Assembly (NCBI GenBank): GCA_947623455.1
Contig: OX392536.1
Location: 30,695,465 to 30,759,464 of the forward strand
Direction of reading: 5' to 3'
DNA: 64,000 nt
From: Mimachlamys varia
Taxonomy: Eukaryota > Mollusca > Bivalvia > Pectinida > Pectinidae
Part shown: positions 43,219 to 55,200 of the stretch, in pieces
Position numbering within the stretch: position 1 is the stretch's first letter
Layout: the number at the start of each line of letters is the position of its first letter
Program-made: the position numbers and the translations under genes
The notes under the pieces: model-generated
Seen by the model: the letters and a program-made list of their open reading frames with translations, nothing else
Databases searched by the model: none
Told to the model about the DNA's origin: nothing

Positions 43219-46200
43219 GGTTTATATTATACAGGCCATTGATTAGTCCTCTAGGTGAGGATGGGGGGCTGTCTGTCTGTAGAGAGCAAAGTCTTCCTCT
43301 CCGTGCCAGGCGATCCTGTGGATCAGTGCTGTCCAACCTCAGGGCTGCATGGTCCCGCGTCACAAGTTCATACCAGGAGAGCTTTGGTCTGCCTTGACCC
43401 CGTTGTGATGTGATGCTCAGGCCTCTGACCTGGGAGATCCAGCTGGTGCTGTGTTCCACATGGCCTAGCCATCTCAGCCTACCCAGCTGGAGGACTTCAG
43501 ATATTTCTTTTATTCTGAGCTGAGAGAGAAGGGTCTCTTCTAGCTTGACAAAGCAAATCCATCTGATCATAGCTCGTCGTTTCGCTGCAATCGCTTGACT
43601 GTACTTGCTGATGCAGCCCATGTCTCGGAGCCGTAGAGCATGACACTCCTTACACAGCTGGTGTACACCTGGGCCCGTATTCATGAAACCGTTCTCATGC
43701 TCAAGCATGGATTTTGTGCTCGAGCCTCATTTCTTGTTATGGCTATAAATTATTTAAACAATCTAATTTTGTTGAAGTTTTGGTTAAACGTTGAAGAGAC
43801 ATGAAGTCGAAAGCTGTTTTCAACATTTACAATGATTTTTTGACTCTTTGACATGATTAAGGTAAGTTTCAAGAAAGCTTGCTTGAGCACAGAATCTATG
43901 CTTGAGCATGAGAACGGTTTCATGAATATGGGCCCTGGTCTCTGGTTGTGGCTGGCAGATGCTTATTCGCTAAGATGGGAAGGAGTTCTCTGAAGCTTTT
44001 CCAGGCTGATTTGCAGCGGTTTATGGCAGCAATCTCTTAACCACCACCTGCTGAAAGGGAGTCACCCAGATAGCAAAATTCGGCTACAGCTTCTAGTTGG
44101 CTGTCTCCAACCGCAACCTCTGTTACTGGCCTACTATCAATTGGTCTGGCTGTGCAGCGTGGACATCTGTATTGAGGATCCAGTCTGAGTGGGCCCTTAA
44201 TTCCACAGCATAACTTATGAACCCAGCTGGAGCAGACAGAGCAGAAGATGGAGTTCCTTCCTGTACCACTCATGCAGACCAAGCAAGGGAACTTTCCTGA
44301 TCTTCTCATGGGAATCATGTTTGGGCCGGCAATCTTTCCCATGTTGACTCGGAGGCCCTTGTCTTCCATAGGAGGTAATTCTCTCAACTAGAGCTTCGAG
44401 TGAAGTGTCCACAATGGCAAGGTCGTCCGCATACAGGAGCTCCCAAGGGCAGCCAATTTGCAATTCGAGTGACAGGGCTTCCAGGACGATGATAAAGAGA
44501 AGGGGGCTCAATACCGAACCCTGGTGCACACCAACTCCAACATTGAAAGGGTCGCTGTACAACACGTACACGGCTTCTAGCATTGGTTTACATTAATTGT
44601 ACTGTCTGTACCAGCCATTCCTCCAGTCCCAGCTTCCTCATGACCCACCAGATGACTTTTCTCGTTACTCGATTGAAGGCCTTCTCAAGGTCGACAAAAG
44701 CCATATAAAGGGTCTTGTTTGCTGCCAAGTGCTTTTCTTGGAGTTGACGGATGGATGATGAAGATGGTATCTGTGGTACCTCTGCCTGGCATAAAGCCAA
44801 ACTGCATCTCATCAATGCACACGCGTTGCCTAATCAGCTGATCTATCACTCTCTCGTGGAACTTCATGGTCTGCTCAAGTAGCTTCAGTCCTCTGTAGTT
44901 GCCTCTTTCAAGCGCGTCTCCCTTCCCTTTGTATAGGCTGACGATGTAGCTTTCTTTCCAATCTGTGGGAATACAACCTTCGCGGATAATAGCTTCTGAG
45001 AGGTCTCATATAAGGGCTACACCGGCCTTGCCTGTGGGCTTCAGCATCTCAGCTGTTACTCCTGAAGGTCCTGCAGCTTTACCCATTTTCATCTTGCTGA
45101 CTGATTTTTCAATCATCTCAGTGGTGATGGGAACACTAGGGCCCTCAACGGGGGGCACATCTGAGAGATTGTCTGGGTGCCAGGGGAATTCCACATTAAG
45201 CAGGCGCTCGTAATGCTGTTTCCATGCTACCTTCTTGTCATCCATGTCAAGGGATAATTCGCCATTGTCATTCCTGACAGGTTTCTCGCCAACCACATCC
45301 TGGTTGTCGCGGTGCATTTGTTTGGCCAACTTGTAAACTGTCCCTGACTTGGGGGTAATGATTTGAAATACCACCTTCTCAGCTCCCATGTTCTTACTAA
45401 TTATTGAATGTAATGAATGATATTTGATCAATTGAAATAAACAAAGGGCATGATGTAAGTAATTTTGTCAATTTAATAAAAATGAAAATGTGTTTGGAAA
45501 ATCAAGTATCCTGAACCCTGATTTGAAACAAGACTGAATAACCGTTATATAATCCATTTGTTTTACCAAATAAATCTACTTCTACCATAGACTTTGATAG
45601 CAACCTTATGTAGTCCATGCTTCTGCTAATACATTCTTTAAACTGGAATAAGTTGGGTTGCTCTTCTTTTTACATTTTCAATGATTTCCGATTTCTTATT
45701 CATAGAAATAATAACAAAACACTAAGTATTTGTTTCAATGTATTTTTTAAAGATTTCTTCTACATCAATCACATAATACGTTTTCTATGGATATCGTGAC
45801 GTATAACGTGAACATGGCATGGCAAGTTTTCTATTTTTTGTATCATGAGGATGCATGTATATCATTAACATTGTATATTGTGACGTACGTGTATACAACA
45901 CTGACATTTGATAGAAAAGTATTCTGAATATAAATTTCTTTAATTCTTAATGAATATAATATCTGTCTTTGAAGTTTAAATGGCACATGGTAGGTACCTA
46001 CAACAGAGAACTGACCATCAATGACACGTGGCAAGTATGTATACCTAGGCCTGTAACTTTATAATAATTGCACGTGGCCAGTACGTACATATGTATACCT
46101 GTAACTTTAGTTTATCATAGTACGTGGTCAACAGACTCGGCACCTACAACTTTCTATTTATATTAAAAAAAAGATCCCAGGCTTTCTTATGAAGATCATT

Positions 46201-49200
46201 CTCAAACTCTTGATAAATAAAGTATTATGTTTATTATAACTTTGTGATAATTAAAAAAAATGATATTTGAGGAGTGTATGAAACTTTTATGAAAGTTGTA
46301 TATATGCAGATTGCAGACGTCAATAATTAATTCAAAAGGGCAACATAGAGAAATAATAATGATTTTTAGTTGTATACATAACTTTTTACCTTAGCTGGTA
46401 TGAACTTGGCTTCGTTGTTTTCTTATCTCAGTAATTCCGTGATCGAGGGGCCTCGGTTATTAATAAAAGCATAGGAATTCTAATTCGTCAAAACTTAATT
46501 CAAGGAATCTATACAAGTTAATCAAGATCTTAATTCAAAAAGTTTTATAACTTGTCCTTAGTATTACAACATTGAATCCCTATATACACTGTAAAGGAAT
46601 TATTTATAATAATAAGCTTGCACACACATAGATATATATTGGACAAGAAATTAGATTAGACTATCCATGGAATACACACAAGTCAGAAATAGTTGACAAT
46701 TAAATAAACCTAATAATCTGTAAATGTTTTAATATGTCAAAAATCACATTTATACCATTCACAACAATGATTGGCACTACTGGTAACAAACGTCGATGTG
46801 TTAAATACATAGGTGACACATGTACAGTGTCAGCGTGCGAGAGTCAAAGCCAGGCATTTAGCTTCAAATTCGGACATGGAATTAAATCACTGAAAATATG
46901 AAATACTCATGCAGTATCAACCTATATAACAACTGTTTACAGTTATGGAAAACAGTAAGAAGCATTATATTTGCATTAAAATTAAAGTATTATACATTTG
47001 TAGTACGAAAATACCCAGACGAAAACTCCCAGGTAAGAAAATGTGTGCAGTACGAAAATGTTTCAGTACGAAAATTCCCGTGACCCTTCGAACAGACGAC
47101 GAAGAGCTTGAGGTTCCTCATCAAAATTAAAGCTGTAGGACCTTGGCCTAGTACGACTTCACTTCGGGTCGTTTTGCCAACTTCACTGAGAAGTCCGCTT
47201 AACTGACCGTAGTCGTGAGCGCCAAAATTTTGATCGGTCTTCTGTTTCATCTATCTAATATGATTTCATGATTCAATAAACTAGCAATCGATTGAAATTT
47301 TGCAGCGATTTCACCTGTCAAGTGATGTTGGTGGCTTGATCTGAACTACAAGAACTAGTATATGGGGTCACTACTATGAAAAACCTAGTCATGTAATGTA
47401 AATTGCATGCCTCCGGACTCTACACATTTCAGTGACTAAGGCTGTTATCATGTCCATCATGGTCACGCATGACTACCATATATGTGGTACTGAAGTACAA
47501 ACACGTTTTAATGCTAAATTCTGTATAATGCATGACTGAACATGACAATATATGTCATTTGTATCAACAGTGTCATAAGCACATTTCGTATTCTTTTAAA
47601 AAAATAATGAAAACTTGCAAAATACTTGTTGAGAGTATAACAGATATCTGAGAAATGCAGTTAAGTCCATGGTACCCTTATCCTGAAAATTCTATCTTAA
47701 TGTTTGTCATACTTTATTTAGCAATTTTATAGACAGAAGACTAATCCACATGTTTTTATATAGAGTCAAACACTTTAGTCTGAGCCAAAGGGAAATTACA
47801 ATGAATTGATGCATGCTAAATAATGGCCTTGGCAAAGTATTCTACCAATGTAAAAGATGAGAAAAGTCATTGTAAGTGTGGAAGTATAAGTACTACTATA
47901 GTAGGGTATTGATTCTAATAGCCATGTGGCAGTTATTGTATAATTCATGATGAAGAGGTTTGTGAACTATTGGATTATCAAGCTATGAAGTTACAGGTTC
48001 TAAGTAGTGTTGATGGTCCTTTCAGAGTTGAAAGGGATCTGTACACAACATTGCACCTTTACTTTAACACTGAAAAAATGTGTTTTATTAAAAGAAGAAA
48101 AAACCTGTTATGAATGTCTCCATGCATGTCTAACACTATGTTTGGTCTTATTAAAGAGACTTATTAATTATTATTCAGACTAAGGGAAGTGTAATGGCTT
48201 CCTACAGAGGAAATATCTTAATTAAAACTGTCGCTAGGCATAGCATTTCTCACAGTCAGAGGACTGATATGCTTGATCCACTTTGTTACGTTTTACAATT
48301 TATGTATTTTGACCTATATACTATAGGTAAAATGTATCAATCAGTGAATGGTACTTATTTGAAACTATACAATGACAATTTCAGGGTTACATGGAAACAT
48401 TGTTACAATGGGAGTTTATTTTTGATAGCTTCAAAATTAGCAGGAAAGAATACCGAAAACATTCTTATTTTTGCACACTCAAGAGTCAAGTTTGATGCAT
48501 AACGGATTTAAACTGATCGATAAGCGCAATGATGAATTTTTGCACACTCTTAACACTCTGTAGAATGCAATGCAGAGGAACTGTGACTAGAATAATTAAA
48601 ATTAAACAGAATGCTTTCAGCACGAAAAAATCCCTAATGTAACTTAGCAATTAGATACGGTAACTATTAAAATGTTTTTGTTGACAGTATCTTAGAAGGA
48701 GTACCTCCCATTTAATGTAGGGATAGGTGATTGTTTGAACCAATGCAGTGAGTATATTGAAGTCGAGGAATGACAGATATAATTATATACTTTGATTATT
48801 TTAAATCTAAAAAGCCGAATTGTATTATTGTTCAAAGATATGTAAACATTTTATGTATCATTTTTCAGCTGGTATAGATGACAAGCTCCACTACTATGAG
48901 ACGATGCGAAACTCCGACATTAAATTGCGCGTTCGGCGTAGCGCTGATAACAAACCAGGATTTGACATGAAAGAAATTTGGTTTAACACAATGGGCAGGT
49001 AAGCATGTCCAGATTAACTAGATATTATAACCGTCTCTGGTATGGAACATCCCTGTATCGTGGGAATTTATTGTTTTGTGGTCCCCAGTAAGGCAGATAT
49101 ACAAGGTATATCAACTTTATTTATTTTACAATAATACAAGAATTTAATCGCTGTTAAGTTCAGATGATAAGACGTTGATGGAGCATATAGGAAGCTGAAT

Positions 49201-52200
49201 GGAAGAAATGTTGAAAAAATTGGACAGCAAGGGTGGGTTGGCCCTGATTGAGGAAGGGGGCACTTGGGTAGAATTTCGAGACCAAGTAAGGTATCAGAAG
49301 TGGAATAAAGCTGACAATGAATTTTGAAATATGTCAACTTTGATTTGAAAGAAAATATTGGAAATGATTTAAAATATATTTTGTTCATAAAAAAAGTCCC
49401 CCACCCCAATTCAGCATTCAACAAACCTTTGTAATGCCATATCCGTAAGTCTGCGATGTTAGCCACTAACCCTATTGCCCACGACTAGTAATATTCAGTT
49501 CAGACTAGTGGAAAGGCCTTGATTTTCAATATATTTGTTATAATAAACACTGCACTTTGCTTGTACGAACTAGTGCTTGAAAATGTCAATGTCCAAGACT
49601 GCCATATACATGTTCATAATTTAATAAGTTAATTTCTTGATTTTTGAATATTTGTGCCAAAAAATAGGAAGGGTAGACTTAAAGTGTGAGTGAGGAAAAT
49701 CAGTCTTCATAGATGTGTACTTACACATGTATTTTGTGTTTCCAGAGATTTCCACCTAGCATTAAAACAGTCCACAGTATTGAGTTCAGACTTCAAAGCA
49801 ACTGCAATCAATGGGGAGAGCAAGGAGGCTTTCATGATAGACAGGAGCAAGTTTCTATCTGGGAAACTTTATGGTATGTATGCTAAAGATTTTTGTGTTT
49901 TTATGTTACAAACGTGAGCATACAGCTTTCCATTGTCACCTGATGTTTGGTTGGACATAAGCTAGATTTTCACATGACTAAATAAGATTTTGTCTGACCA
50001 GTCTTTCGATCAGTATAGATCATGATCAGATCATAGAGTATACACTATAAGAGTTGAAAATAATGAAAATCAGACCACAGGGTAGATGATACTAAACCTA
50101 ACAGATTTTTACAAGATTTGTCAGAATGTCCAGCACTGCATTACTGTATGTTTGGTTTCATATTTTGTTTATTTAAAAACTATTTATATCTATGTTTGAT
50201 CCCTTTCTCTCATTTGATTTCTATTCAAAAATGTGTAAAATTTAGGTTAAAAATACCAATATATATATATATACAAAACATTCTATTTAAAAAATATAAC
50301 AGTTGTCTTGAGTGTTAGCAGTTACTGCAGCCTTATATCTAGGGGTGTTTAACGTACGTCAAATCAGCAAATGCAGCTTATGTTTTTTTAATTGATATTT
50401 CACATGATTCTTATCTCATTCTCACCGAATGAACTCTTTCAACTTTTGAATAAGAAGAGTTCACAAGTTAATATTAAACTCATTTAGAAGGAAGGTGTTT
50501 ATGACAGCATATTCTGATGTTTAGAGTCATTTTGTCTGTTTTGGCTTGGTTTAGATGACCCAGAATCCTCCGTACATGTTCACTGGGATGGCGAGATTAT
50601 GACGGCCAGTATAGCAACAGAAGATGAAGTTTATTATGTGGAGGTAAATATCAGATTCTATCGCTAATATGACTTCAATAAATTATTGCAACTTTTCGTA
50701 ATGGTTAAAAGGATAATGGAAATTAGAAATTATTTATCAAATGTTAACTGTTTATTGCCACAAGGATATTTCATATCATTCCGAAAATCTTCAAAACTTA
50801 AACGATAAATATTAATGATTGCGACCAAGGACAAGTTTTTTATTGTTCTTGCGTTAAGTGCTCGCCCCGTTCTTGACACATTCAATTTTCCCTAAAGTAC
50901 TATGCTCGCTTAATTATGATACTGATCAATACAATACAGCTGAGTCAATACAGCTTTTGTAAACAAGAAGTAATTAAAATCTTTACAAACAATAAAGTTT
51001 AAATCATAAAGCTTTAGGCTCAGAGGTTTCAAGCTTGATTAACATGAGTGTACAGTTCTACTAGCCTGGTTAGCTCAAAACTTTTAGAACTGTTCAGAAT
51101 CTGCCATTGGCCAAATCCTTGATAATGAAAGTGTACACCAATGGCTGCAATTAGGATTCAGATCGTAGCAGACCATATATGTTATTATTGGGTATATTTT
51201 ACAGATGCATTTTCTGAGCATATTACATCGACAGATGTGTCTTCATTTAAAATGCGTTTTTGCCTATGTTTTTACAAATCATAGAACTGCACGGTGACAT
51301 AAATATACACAGAAATTCTAAAGTTTTCTTGATAAGCGAATTAATAATAAAAAATATATATATAGAGGATCTGTCATGAGTTTCTTTTCATCTTGAATTT
51401 ATTATATGAGTTTTGAATTTTTCATTTTAGCGAGCCTCTGGCAGGTAAAAATTCTAAATTCTAAACTCATATAATAAATTCAATATGAAGAGAAACGAAT
51501 GACAGATTCTTTTTATCATATGACGTTGTATCGTCTTTCCTCGTCCTAAACAGATTTTGTCTTTGCCGTTCTCGCCAACTGATTTCAATATGTCGAACCA
51601 AATAACCCATACCTTCGAAGTAAGTCAAATATACAGGCGAACGAAGAAGTAGTCCAACACAATTGACTCTTGCAAATGATTCATTTTATAAAATAAAGAC
51701 ACCTTATTACAAATTTTTAGACAGTTTCAACTAATATTATGACTGTAAATTGTTCCTAGTGATTAGAAACAATGAATAAAAACTTAAAGTTTGACTGTGT
51801 TGGGCGAGTGTCCTCTGGTATTCCATTCATGAATCCGGTCGGATGTGACGATATGGTGACGTCATTTGGCGCGACAATGACTGGTTCGATGCCGCTTAGC
51901 TATCACTGTCGTACGCAACCGATGTGTGGCGTTTTCCTACATATGGATAATTATCCTTATCATCGCGGGAACCGGAGTCAACAATGATGTTGATTGTGCA
52001 CCGAAAATGTTTCAAGTGAACATTTTGTTCAAACATCTTTAAAAGTCGCCGTTTGAAGTAGATATGTTAGCATTGTTTTGGACTGTGTAAGGCATGTTTG
52101 TTGATGTCAACTTATCCTGTTTATACCGTTGTTGGGAAAGGATCCTCGGATCGATATATTTTGGGTAGGTTAGTACTGTTTACATGTCTGTAATTATTTA

Positions 52201-55200
52201 CGCTTTATAATGACCCTTGTATTTGTTGTCAACCTTAACTTCATCGGCAATTCCGAACTTCATCATTCTACTAGCAGTCGCAAGTTGTACGCTTCGTAGT
52301 AAAAAAGAAGTAGACCGTTCCCGTGCGTATTAATACAGTTCACAAAGAACCAGCCAATCAGCGAAGCGGAAGGTGTTATTACACGTGTGTAATATAGAAA
52401 ATTTATGTAATGGCTTTATTACACTGCATATAACGATAGTCATATGATAAATAAAATTATGTTACTGGTATTCATCACTATTCCCACTCACATTTAAATT
52501 CGGGGGTATTTTCAGAAATTATAATGTTAGTTACTTTTAAGAGTACAAATACCTGTTTTGGGGCTAAACAAATCCACTGGGGGATTCCGGGGGGGGGGGG
52601 GGGGGGGGAGGGCGGGTGTTGTTCTTGGAAAGCTGTTCATGAGGTAATCTGCATGAAATAAAACCTGAACATACCTGGTGTTACTTTATTTAGCATGGCC
52701 TAACTCATTCACCCTTGAAGTATCATAATGAACCATTTACTGATAAATTGAAAGGAAAAATTGAAATGCATTCCAGGAGTGATTGAGTTATCCTTGGAAT
52801 GGTTGAAATGTGTTTCAGGAGTTGAGTTAAGACACTAAATAGCATTTTCTTAGTTATTTTTATCCACGCTTCACATTTATGTTTAGTCCTTCAACAGAAA
52901 GTAGTACTTTGTCTTACACTCTGTACTGTATTACAGCCCTCCTGGAGACACTTTCCCCCTTCTGTGAACCACTCAATGGTGACGTACAAAAAGTCAGACG
53001 TCAAACTAGACCCCGACGCTGTGGTTGGAGGAGTCATGTAAGTCATGTATAATTCCTTATACCAAAAAAACCTTTACCATTGGTATAAAGTAACAACAGT
53101 ATGGAAAGGTAGCAGCAACTTTGATAAAAGTAACACACAACTGGTAAAATAATACCAGCTTTTATATATGATAGATTTTACGGCAATGGTGGCATCACCC
53201 TGAAGTCACTTTATAGTGGCACCACACTAAAACAAGTCTAAACAGATGATCTATAGATGATCTAGATGATCTGTAGGTGATCTAAACTAGATGATCTAAA
53301 CTAGATGATCTATATATATGTGATCTAACTAGATGATCTAAACTAGATGAGCTATATGTAATCTAACTAGATGATTTATAGTGATCTAAACCAGATGACA
53401 AATAGTTGATGAGAGATCAGTCTTTTTTCGGTACATGTACTTGTATTGTTTTAGGGGTAATTTTGCTAATGTTGATGAAACGGTTGGAATGGAACTTAAC
53501 GATGGAGTCAGACTTTTCCCAAAGGAACCAGTGCCGCAGCCTGACAGTACAGGTACTATATCACATACACTGTTCTGATATATACTGTATACGAGTAGAT
53601 TTGCATTGACACAAATCTCATCAAATCTAATATACATTTTAAATTTCTTTTCATTAATTTATTTTTACTTTGAGGGTGAGATTAATTAATAAATCAAAGG
53701 AGGTTTAATTAAGGTCAATACATTGTATAAGATAACCTTTAGAAGCAAATTTTTCTGTAATCATATTGTGGGTTTTCGACTTGACAGCTAAGAATAAAGA
53801 CTGGTTTCACTACGACTCTGAACGCTTGCAGGAAGAAATTAACCTTTTTATGTCATGTTGTGTAAGTGAGATTCCATACTCCAGGGGTCAAACTCACTTA
53901 CCCTCACTCCGATCTTGGAATATGTCATTGTAAAACTGAAACTAAGACTTTACCTCTCTTTGATCATGTCCTTGTTTCTCCCTCTGGTTAACCTCAGACT
54001 TACTCCCCTTTTCATGTTCTTGTTTCTCACTCTGGTTTACCTCAGACTTACCTCCCTTTGTCATGCCCTTGTTTCTCACTCTGGAGTACCTCAGACTTAC
54101 CTCCCTTTATCATGTCCATGTTTCTCACTCTGGTTTACCTCAAACTTACCTCCCTTTTTCATATCCATGTTTCTCACTCTGGTTTTCCTCAGACTTACTC
54201 CCCTTTTTCATGTCCTTGTTTCTCCCTCTGGTTTACCTCAGACTTACCTCCCTTTTTCATGTCCTTATTCCCCCCTCTGGTTTACCTCAGACTTACCTCC
54301 CTTTGTCATGCCCTTGTTTCTCACTCTGGTTTACCTCAGACTTACCTCCCTTTGTCATGCCCTTGTTTCTCACTCTGGAGTACCTCAGACTTACCTCCCT
54401 TTATCATGTCCATGTTTCTCACTCTGGTTTACCTCAAACTTACCTCCCTTTTTCATATCCATGTTTCTCACTCTGGTTTTCCTCAGACTTACTCCCCTTT
54501 TTCATGTCCTTGTTTCTCCCTCTGGTTTACCTCAGACTTACCTCCCTTTTTCATGTCCTTGTTTCTCACTCTGGTTTACCTCAGACTTACCTCCCTTTGT
54601 CATGTCCATGTTTCTCACTCTGGTTTACCTCCGACTTACTCCCCTTTTTCATGTCCTTGTTTCTCTCTCTTGTTTACCTCAGACCTACCTCCCTTTGTCA
54701 TGTCCATGTTTCTCACTCTGGTTTACCCCAGACTTACCTCCCTTTGTCATGTTCTTGTTTCTCCCTCTGGTTTACCTCAGACTTACCTCCCTTTGTCATG
54801 TCCATGTTTCTCACTCTGGTTTACCTCAGACTTACCTCCCTTCGTCATGTCCTTGTTTCTCTCTCTGGTTTACCTCAGACTTACCTCCCTTTGTCATGTT
54901 CATGTTTCTCACTCTGGTTTACCTCAGACTTACCTCCCTTTGTCATGTTCTTGTTTCTCCCTCTGGTTTACCTCAGACTTACCTCCCTTTGTCATGTTCT
55001 TGTTTCTCTCTCTGGTTTACCTCAGACTTACCTCCCTTTGTCATGTCCTTGTTTCTCCCTCTGGTTTACCTCAGACTTACCTCCCTTTGTCATGTCCATG
55101 TTTCTCACTCTGGTTTACCTCAGACTTACTCCCCTTTTCATGTTCTTGTTTCTCAGGGTTTACTTCAGACTTACCTCCCTTTGTCATGCCCTTGTTTCTC

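Larger units (their letters stand above)
40721..47080. mobile_element. 6.36-kb insertion with subrepeat TIRs in copy B intron 1
   Basis: Left end cgggaattttcgtactggat and right end, read inverted, cgggaattttcgtactgaaa. Each end holds several gggaattttcgtac-type subrepeats (40721-40810; 47007-47080). Copy A is uninterrupted at the matching point (about 36970-36990). No transposase ORF was recognised. Inside are a palindrome (42313-42470) and retrotransposon remains (43142-45431). The target duplication is unclear. Confidence 0.6.

Noticed and set aside
43050..43397. ORFs with poly-Ile or poly-Met.
   Set aside because: (ATC)n microsatellite at the retrotransposon end.
51772..51987. 71-aa ORF MNKNLKFDCVGRVSSG...
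   Set aside because: Lies within an insertion absent from copy A; no recognised family and no context supporting expression.
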